From assembly GCF_000521805.1 (NCBI RefSeq), contig NZ_JAMB01000007.1:124001-188000 (forward strand): DNA of 64,000 nucleotides, in the 5' to 3' direction. Of this stretch, positions 58,463 to 64,000 are shown piece by piece; within the stretch, counting starts at the first letter, position 1; every line of letters begins with the position of its first letter. The position numbers and the translations under genes were made by a program. Source of the stretch: Marinomonas ushuaiensis DSM 15871. GTDB lineage: Bacteria > Pseudomonadota > Gammaproteobacteria > Pseudomonadales > Marinomonadaceae. Under the pieces are notes generated by a model. That model was not told the DNA's origin. It did not search any database and worked only from the letters and a program-made list of their open reading frames with translations.

Positions 58463-59512
58463 CTAGCCTCCGGTTGCGCTCATGAAGCGCAATATCTGAG
58501 GGGCTTCGTCGAGGTTAAAATGATGTTGTTGAGGTTTTAGTGCCAATGCTTCGATAATGGCATTTTCTAATTCTTTTGAGTTTTCTAGGGCCGCTGAGCC
58601 CTCTAATTCAGTAGTACTTTCTAAGGCTTTTAAATGTTGCATGCTGCTACGAATTACGCCTTTTAAATCTTTAGAATGCTCGTTACCTAGGCAAAGCAGT
58701 AGGCGACCTTCAACGGTAAGGCGAATTCGGTTACAGGTATCACAAAAATTATGACTGTGAGGTGAAATGACTCCAATCTTATGGTTTGATCCGGCAACAT
58801 GGTAATAACGAGTTGGGCCACCAGTTTTAATATCACTTGGCGTTAATGTGTAATATTGGCTTAAGGTGTCAATAACATCATCACTGGATAAATACGTTTC
58901 TGCGCGATTATGGTCTGTAATGACACCCAGCGGCATTTCTTCAATGAAGCTGATGTCCATGTTGTGATCCAGTGCAAACTTAGCGAGATCATACAATTCA
59001 TCATCGTTATGATTTTTCAATACAACACTGTTGATTTTTAATCGTTTGAAAGGCAGTTTACTGGCCGCTTCGATACCCTTGATAACTTGTTGAAACTTGT
59101 TTTTTCGAGTTAACGCTAAAAATCGATCGGCTTTTAGTGTGTCTAAACTGATATTGATACGAGAAACGCCAGCATTGAAAAGGTCCTGTGCCATTTTAGA
59201 AAGCTGGGAGCCGTTGGTCGTAATGGTTAACTCTTCTAATCCTTCGGTATTGGCAATCTGCTCTAACGCCCAGAGAACATTTTTCCGCACCAATGGCTCA
59301 CCACCAGTAATACGTATATGTTTGGTCCCCATGGCAATGAAGGTTTTCGCTACATGAACAATTTCTTCCAAAGACAAAACCAGTTCTTTTGATAAAAAAG
59401 TAACGTCTTCATCCATACAATAGGTACAGCGAAAATCACATTTATCGGTGACCGAAATGCGTAAGTAATCGATTTTTCGACCAAAGGGATCGATCAGAGA
59501 GTTCATTATCAA
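58463..59512 (-). CDS. moaA: GTP 3',8-cyclase MoaA
   Basis: MoaA is a radical-SAM enzyme that starts molybdopterin synthesis from GTP. The N-terminal cluster cysteines are C25, C29 and C32 (CDFRCTYC), RITGGEPLVR follows, the second cluster is in HNFCDTCNRIRL plus LLCLG, and the C-terminal SATGG is intact. It has 349 residues, about 20 more than E. coli; the extra part is a Leu/Glu/Ser-rich segment at about 292-318. Start TTG at 59512 has GAGG with 7-9 bases spacing. The in-frame ATG at 59506 is the alternative. Confidence 0.93.
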   Translation of the reverse strand: MIMNSLIDPFGRKIDYLRISVTDKCDFRCTYCMDEDVTFLSKELVLSLEEIVHVAKTFIAMGTKHIRITGGEPLVRKNVLWALEQIANTEGLEELTITTNGSQLSKMAQDLFNAGVSRINISLDTLKADRFLALTRKNKFQQVIKGIEAASKLPFKRLKINSVVLKNHNDDELYDLAKFALDHNMDISFIEEMPLGVITDHNRAETYLSSDDVIDTLSQYYTLTPSDIKTGGPTRYYHVAGSNHKIGVISPHSHNFCDTCNRIRLTVEGRLLLCLGNEHSKDLKGVIRSSMQHLKALESTTELEGSAALENSKELENAIIEALALKPQQHHFNLDEAPQILRFMSATGG

Positions 59513-59620
59513 AAAAACACCTCGTTAAATGAGTGTCTATCAAAGCAAAAAACGGCCGATTAAGCAAAGAAGTAGAAAGATATAGGCGTTATTCTTTACA
59601 GTTATTTCGAATAAATCCAA

Positions 59621-60694
59621 TTAGCGTTTGTGCTGCTCAAGCGCCCAGATGATATGTTCTTTTACGAGCTCGGATGATGTGTGAAGAGCGGCTTCTAACG
59701 TTTGAACGGTTAGATCACTGGTGGGCGCATTGCCTAAGGCGACAGCGATGTTTCGTTGCCAGTTTTCATAGCCTGTACGGCGAATTGGTGAACCTTCGGT
59801 TTTTTTTAGGAAGGTGGCTTCATCCCATTTAAAGAGTTCAACAAGACCTGCAGAATCTAAATCATGTCTTGGCTGAAAATCTTCTTCTTTTGTGTATTTC
59901 GCGAACTTCGTCCAAGGGCAAACAAGCTGGCAATCATCGCAGCCAAAAATGCGATTACCCATTTTACTGCGCAGTGGTTCAGGAATTGGACCTTTGTGCT
60001 CAATAGTTAAGTAAGAAATGCATTTACCTGCATCCAGAACCCAAGGTTCAACAAAGGCATCAGTAGGGCATTGAGTTAGACATGCAGTACAACTACCGCA
60101 ATGCCGATCGGTTGTCGGTTTATCAACAGGAAGCGGAAGATTAGTGAAAATCTCACCCAATAAAAACCAACTGCCTGCTTTTGGCGTAAGCAATAAGGTA
60201 TTTTTACCGATCCAGCCCATTCCGGCTTGCTCGGCAATCTGCCTTTCTAAAATTGGGGCGCTATCAACAAAAGCACGATAACCGTGATCGCCTACTTGCT
60301 GCTCAACCTTTTTGGCTAATTGAGTCAGTCGTTTACGTATTAGCTTGTGGTAATCACGTCCTAATGCATATCGTGCAATGTAGGCTTTGTCTTTGGTTTT
60401 TAAACGACCAACAGTTTCTACCGATTGAGGTAAATAATGCATACGCAAGGAAATAACACGACGTGTACCAGGGTGAAGTTGTTCAGGATAGAAGCGCATA
60501 TCACCATGATTGGCTAAATAATCCATGCCAGCGTGATATTGGTTATCGATCCATTCGTTGAATTCGTCTTTGTATTGGGCAAGATCAGGCTCGACAATGC
60601 GGGCTTCCGCAAAGCCAAAATTAATTGCCCATGATTTAATATCATCAGCAAGCTTTTGTAAGTCGTCTGGACTGGATAAAAACGAAGGAAGCAA
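59621..60694 (-). CDS. queG: Epoxyqueuosine reductase QueG
   Basis: QueG reduces epoxyqueuosine to queuosine in tRNA with cobalamin and two [4Fe-4S] clusters. Cluster motifs CGSCTACLTQCPTDAF and CDDCQLVCPW are clear; ALGRDYHKLIRKRL, GMGWIGKNTLLLTP and the C-terminal GNAPTSDLTVQTLEAAL HEAT-like repeat also fit. Its 357 residues are normal. It stands between moaA and a small unknown gene on the same strand, not beside the usual partner. Confidence 0.94.
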   Translation of the reverse strand: MLPSFLSSPDDLQKLADDIKSWAINFGFAEARIVEPDLAQYKDEFNEWIDNQYHAGMDYLANHGDMRFYPEQLHPGTRRVISLRMHYLPQSVETVGRLKTKDKAYIARYALGRDYHKLIRKRLTQLAKKVEQQVGDHGYRAFVDSAPILERQIAEQAGMGWIGKNTLLLTPKAGSWFLLGEIFTNLPLPVDKPTTDRHCGSCTACLTQCPTDAFVEPWVLDAGKCISYLTIEHKGPIPEPLRSKMGNRIFGCDDCQLVCPWTKFAKYTKEEDFQPRHDLDSAGLVELFKWDEATFLKKTEGSPIRRTGYENWQRNIAVALGNAPTSDLTVQTLEAALHTSSELVKEHIIWALEQHKR

Positions 60695-60754
60695 ATGAGT
60701 ACCGAAATAGCTGACACTAGGCTGTCATATCAGCCTAGTGAGAAAGACGAAAAA

Positions 60755-61015
60755 TTAGTAAAGCTGGGAGTCGCCTTTAACAACGTCCATCAATAACTTG
60801 ATAAACATACGATCTGCTTCTGTGTGTTCTTCTTGGATTTTGATCGTTGTTTGATTTGATACTTCTTCTGCAATGCGTTGGTAAGCATCTGGCTCGTTGA
60901 TGTTTTCCTTAGCGATTCGAGCTAACTCTCCAGCCAGTTCAGGGTCCATCAACATTTTACGAAAACAGCGTAAAAATTCATCAATAACACGTTGTTTGTT
61001 GAGCTCATTAGCCAT
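60755..61015 (-). CDS. Small helical protein of unknown function
   Basis: An 86-residue protein without signal peptide or membrane helix, mostly charged helix (NELNKQRVIDEFLRCFRKM at the start, EEHTEADRMFIKLLMDVV near the end). I do not recognise a family. I start at ATG 61015, since on the minus strand AGGAG is 7 bases upstream. An in-frame start six codons earlier (61033) lies in front of that site. It precedes queG on the same strand, 60 bases away. Confidence 0.7.
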   Translation of the reverse strand: MANELNKQRVIDEFLRCFRKMLMDPELAGELARIAKENINEPDAYQRIAEEVSNQTTIKIQEEHTEADRMFIKLLMDVVKGDSQLY

Positions 61016-61476
61016 GGTAAAACTCCTAATCAAATTATTCCGCTATAACATCATGAAGTGTAGGTTAGAGCAAGTTTTTATGCTGGTTTAGTGTGCTTTG
61101 TGTTGACAAAAATGAGGCTCGACGCCAGAATGGAAATCAAATAATTCGACAACACCCTGTCGATGACTCCTTTTTATGGGCCACTAGCCCATCTCAATCA
61201 GATTCGTTCTGATAAGCACAAGTATAATATGGCGCAATATTGTCCTCTTATACTTCTCCTCGCGAAAAAACGCGGGCAGTGTAAAAACTGCGATTTATTG
61301 CGTTTGAGTAGTACTCCTATTTTATGTGTTCTAATTTTAGTCACTAATTCTAGAAGTTAACTCAGTTAGTTTTGCAAACTTCGTTCTATCAACTTTAATC
61401 TGCTTGTCTTATGCGGTTACAATAGCCGTACTTAAAAATTCTAAAGACAGACGAATACTTAGTAGAGGGTAACAAG
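61016..61476. other. Intergenic region upstream of ilvI
   Basis: This 461-base gap holds the ilvI control region and the promoter of the minus-strand small gene. TTGACA at 61103-61108 with CAGAAT at 61126-61131 (17-base spacer) is a good promoter. ATGGGC/GCCCAT (61176-61192) and ATCAGA/TCTGAT (61197-61213) are neighbouring hairpins. TATAAT at 61223-61228 and TACAAT at 61418-61423 are further -10 candidates, the latter 54 bases before the start. The 65-codon frame at 61163 is not supported as a gene. Confidence 0.5.
61103..61131 (+). promoter_or_regulatory. Candidate upstream promoter for ilvIH
   Basis: A perfect TTGACA (61103-61108), a 17-base spacer and CAGAAT (61126-61131, four of six consensus bases). 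It lies about 340 bases before ilvI, which would give a long leader with two hairpins. Confidence 0.45.
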
Positions 61477-63189
61477 GTGGAGTTATTATCCGGTGGTGAA
61501 ATGATCGCCCGCTTCCTCAAAGATGAGGGAGTTGAATATATTTATGGTTACCCAGGTGGTGCCGCACTTCATATTTACGATGCCCTGCATCGCCAAAATG
61601 ATGTGAAACACATTCTGGTTAGGCATGAACAAGCGGCAACGCACATGGCGGATGGCTATGCGCGTGCCACAGGTAAAGCGGGTACTGTTCTTGTAACATC
61701 GGGCCCAGGTGCAACCAACACGATTACTGGAATCGCGACCGCTTACATGGATTCTATCCCTATGGTAGTTATCTGTGGTCAGGTAATGAGTTATCTAATT
61801 GGCGAAGACGCGTTCCAAGAGACCGACATGATCGGTGTCTCTCGTCCTATTGTTAAGCACAGCTTCACTGTTAAGCATCCTTCAGAAATCCCAATGATCT
61901 TGAAAAAAGCGTATTACATCGCCAATTCAGGTCGCCCGGGTCCTGTTGTTGTAGATATTCCAAAAGATATGGCTGTACCGACTGAAAAGTTTGAGTACAA
62001 ATATCCAGAATCTGTTTCATTACGTTCTTATACACCGCCAACAAAAGGTCACAGTGGTCAAATCAAGAAAGCGGTTGATTTGCTGCTTGCTGCTAAACGC
62101 CCAATTATTTATGCAGGCGGTGGCGTGATTCTAGGTGGTGCTTCAGATTTGCTTGTTAATTTAGCAAAATCTTTGAACGTACCAGTAACGAATACGCTAA
62201 TGGGCTTGGGTGGTTTCCCAGCAACTGATAAGCAATTCGTTGGTATGTTAGGTATGCACGGTAGCTACGAAGCAAACATGACAATGCATCATAGTGATGT
62301 GATTCTTGCTGTTGGCGCTCGCTTTGATGACCGCGTAACGAATGATCCAGACAAATTTTGTCCTGGCGCAAAAATCATTCATATTGATATTGACCCAGCC
62401 GCGATTTCTAAAACGATTCGTGCAGACGTACCTATTGTTGGTCCGGTTACGCAAGTTCTGGAAGAAATGCAGTCTTTGATCGAAGGTGAAAGTTCTAATA
62501 CAGAAGCCTTGGTTACTTGGTGGAAGCAAATCAATGAATGGCGTGCAGTTCATGGCGGCCGTTATGATACAAGCAGCGACAAAATCAAACCTCAAGCGGC
62601 TGTTGAAGCTTGCTGGCGAGCAACCAAAGGTGATGCGTTTGTTGCGTCTGACGTAGGTCAGCACCAAATGTTTACTGCGCAATATTATAAGTTTGATAAA
62701 CCAAATCGTTGGATTAACTCTGGCGGTCTAGGCACCATGGGCTTCGGTCTTCCGGCTGCAATGGGCGTAAAGTTAAACTTCCCTAAAGAAACCGTTGTTT
62801 GTGTAACGGGTGAAGGCAGTATTCAAATGAATATTCAAGAGCTTTCGACGTGTTTGCAATACGGTTTGCCAGTCAAAATCTTGTGTTTGAATAATGGCTA
62901 CTTAGGCATGGTTCGCCAATGGCAAGACATGAACTATGAAGGTCGTTACTCGAATTCATTTATGGACTCTTTACCAGACTTCAAAATATTGATGGACGCT
63001 TACCGCCATAAATACGTTGAGATCAGAAGCAAAGATGAACTTGATGCCAAGATGGAAGAAGCGTTTGCCATGGCAGACCAACTTGTCTTTATCAACTGCT
63101 ATGTAGATCCAGAAGAGCATGTATATCCAATGCAAGTACCTCGTGGTGCCATGCGTGATATGTTCTTGAGCAAGACGGAGCGAACTTAA
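61477..63189 (+). CDS. ilvI: Acetolactate synthase large subunit IlvI
   Basis: The enzyme condenses two pyruvates, or pyruvate and 2-oxobutyrate, in branched-chain amino acid synthesis, using thiamine diphosphate. The activating glutamate is E51 in [19 protein letters not shown]. The ThDP/Mg motif reads [13 protein letters not shown] then LNN, with Glu where many enzymes have Asp. [20 protein letters not shown] and [13 protein letters not shown] also fit. Start GTG at 61477, with AGAGGG at 61464-61469. Its 570 residues match IlvI. The regulatory subunit ilvH follows after 1 base. Confidence 0.96.
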   Translation: MELLSGGEMIARFLKDEGVEYIYGYPGGAALHIYDALHRQNDVKHILVRHEQAATHMADGYARATGKAGTVLVTSGPGATNTITGIATAYMDSIPMVVICGQVMSYLIGEDAFQETDMIGVSRPIVKHSFTVKHPSEIPMILKKAYYIANSGRPGPVVVDIPKDMAVPTEKFEYKYPESVSLRSYTPPTKGHSGQIKKAVDLLLAAKRPIIYAGGGVILGGASDLLVNLAKSLNVPVTNTLMGLGGFPATDKQFVGMLGMHGSYEANMTMHHSDVILAVGARFDDRVTNDPDKFCPGAKIIHIDIDPAAISKTIRADVPIVGPVTQVLEEMQSLIEGESSNTEALVTWWKQINEWRAVHGGRYDTSSDKIKPQAAVEACWRATKGDAFVASDVGQHQMFTAQYYKFDKPNRWINSGGLGTMGFGLPAAMGVKLNFPKETVVCVTGEGSIQMNIQELSTCLQYGLPVKILCLNNGYLGMVRQWQDMNYEGRYSNSFMDSLPDFKILMDAYRHKYVEIRSKDELDAKMEEAFAMADQLVFINCYVDPEEHVYPMQVPRGAMRDMFLSKTERT

Positions 63190-63190
63190 T

Positions 63191-63682
63191 ATGCGACACA
63201 TTATTTCTGTATTAATGGAAAACGAGCCTGGTGCTTTGTCTCGTGTAGTAGGTTTGTTTTCTCAGCGTAACTTTAACATCGAGTCATTGAACGTAGCGGC
63301 GACAGACGATCCAACTTTGTCTCGCTTAACACTGACAACACATGGCTCTGATCAAGTCGTCGAGCAAATCACTAAGCAACTAAATAAGTTGATTGACGTG
63401 ATTAAGCTGGTGGACTTAACCGAAGGTCAGCACATCGAACGTGAAATGATGTTGGTGAAAGTACGTGCCACTGGCGCTCAACGTGCTGAAGTGAAACGTA
63501 CGGTTGATATCTTCCGTGGCAACATTGTTGATATGACACCTTCTATTTACACGATTCAAATCGTTGGTGAATCAGACAAACTAGATGGATTTCTACAGGC
63601 GTTGGGCGGTGCTCATTTGCTAGAAGTGGTTCGTACTGGTGTTTCTGGTATCGCTCGTGGTGAGAAAGTTTTAACAATTTAA
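63191..63682 (+). CDS. ilvH: Acetolactate synthase small (regulatory) subunit IlvH
   Basis: IlvH binds valine and controls the large subunit. The N-terminal ACT domain is RHIISVLMENEPGALSRVVG with FSQRNFNIESLNVA, and the C-terminal half contains REMMLVKVRATGAQRAEV. Its 163 residues are normal. It forms the ilvIH operon, ended by the terminator at 63706. Confidence 0.97.
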   Translation: MRHIISVLMENEPGALSRVVGLFSQRNFNIESLNVAATDDPTLSRLTLTTHGSDQVVEQITKQLNKLIDVIKLVDLTEGQHIEREMMLVKVRATGAQRAEVKRTVDIFRGNIVDMTPSIYTIQIVGESDKLDGFLQALGGAHLLEVVRTGVSGIARGEKVLTI

Positions 63683-63705
63683 TCTTTCTAAGAAACGTAT
63701 AAATT

Positions 63706-63742
63706 AAAAGCCGCTAGAATAAAGTTTTAGCGGCTTTTTTTT
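63706..63742 (+). terminator. Intrinsic terminator after ilvIH
   Basis: AAAAGCCGCTAGAA (63706-63719) pairs with TTTTAGCGGCTTTT (63725-63738) over 14 bp with one G-U pair and the loop TAAAG, followed by T to 63742. Confidence 0.92.
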
Positions 63743-63771
63743 GGGTCGTTGACGATAGATAGGGAGGTGTT

Positions 63772-64000
63772 ATGGATGCTATTAATTGGAAGTTGTTGAA
63801 AGCATTAGAAGGAAATGGCCGTGCGTCTTTTTCTGAATTGGGTAAATTAGTACATCTTTCCGCTCCCGCAGTAGCCGAGCGCGTACGTAAGCTTGAAGAA
63901 AAAGGCGTTATTACAGGGTACTCTGCACAACTGAACCTTGAGAAGGTAGGTATTCCTATTACTGCTTTGGTGGAATGTCAGGTATATCGAACAAAAGAGC
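63772..64000 (+). CDS. Lrp/AsnC-family transcriptional regulator, N-terminal part (3' end outside window)
   Basis: The first 76 residues of an Lrp/AsnC-type regulator. The helix-turn-helix domain is complete: NWKLLKALEGNGRASFSELG, then LVHLSAPAVAERVRKLEEKG, with ITGYSAQLNLEKVG leading to the ligand-binding RAM domain. AGGGAGG at 63761-63767 and the ATG at 63772 decide the start. It follows ilvIH in the same direction. Lrp proteins control ilvIH in E. coli, so a role in branched-chain control is plausible but not shown. Confidence 0.9.
   Translation, partial: MDAINWKLLKALEGNGRASFSELGKLVHLSAPAVAERVRKLEEKGVITGYSAQLNLEKVGIPITALVECQVYRTKE

Noticed and set aside
61163..61360. A 65-codon frame upstream of ilvI with Ile/Leu/Val-rich parts, a possible leader peptide.
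   Set aside because: No ribosome binding site is before its ATG, no attenuator terminator follows, and the branched-chain codons are not clustered as in known leader peptides.

Overview
The window is a contiguous stretch of chromosomal housekeeping DNA from a gammaproteobacterium. Gene order (map / rpsB-tsf-pyrH-frr-uppS-cdsA-dxr-rseP-bamA-skp-lpxD-fabZ-lpxA-lpxB-rnhB-dnaE-accA-tilS-pyrG-eno-ftsB-ispD-ispF-truD-surE-pcm-nlpD-rpoS) is the order known from pseudomonads and related orders. The fairly AT-rich DNA and the protein style suggest an Oceanospirillales member close to Marinomonas. That placement is inferred from memory of these families, not from a search. I see no prophage, insertion sequence, CRISPR array, tRNA or rRNA.

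Layout. 1-11250: end of cysM, then rlmD, relA-mazG, ppc, adk, tsaB, uppP, rsmJ and slyX. 11537-13743: a membrane-anchored cold-shock protein, tpx, panD and two small genes of unknown function. 13757-21500 (minus strand): lysine/diaminopimelate genes dapE, dapD and dapC with a Spx/ArsC-like gene, the nitrogen sensor glnD and map, plus one small plus-strand lipoprotein. 21823-41909 (plus): translation factors, UMP kinase, undecaprenyl and phospholipid synthesis, the MEP isoprenoid enzyme Dxr, RseP, BamA and Skp, lipid A synthesis, RNase HII, the replicase DnaE, AccA and TilS. 41912-42589 (minus): a P-loop kinase. 42948-52966 (plus): pyrG, eno, ftsB, ispD, ispF, truD, surE, pcm, a DUF368 membrane protein, nlpD and rpoS. 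53051-56584: an Smp/YtjB-type membrane protein with a cyclase-like domain, divergent from serB, then a LysR regulator. 56712-61015 (minus): moeA, moaB, moaA, queG and a small unknown gene. 61477-64000 (plus): ilvI-ilvH and the start of an Lrp/AsnC-family regulator.

Many genes serve one theme, building and checking the envelope: UppS, UppP and the DUF368 protein make, recycle and return the undecaprenyl carrier; CdsA and the Lpx enzymes make lipids; BamA and Skp assemble outer-membrane proteins; RseP links envelope stress to transcription; the Dap enzymes supply peptidoglycan precursor; FtsB and NlpD act at division. Dxr, IspD and IspF supply isoprenoid precursors to UppS.

No new multi-gene system is evident. 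The points most worth a second look are: nlpD with a clear lipoprotein signal but no ATG/GTG/TTG start in frame; a cold-shock domain on a two-helix membrane anchor; an Smp-like protein with a degenerate class III cyclase domain; in-frame 15-bp repeats just past the ispF stop codon; a nested inverted repeat that covers the rlmD ribosome binding site; the DUF368 carrier-translocase gene beside nlpD; and several small conserved-looking genes of unknown function.
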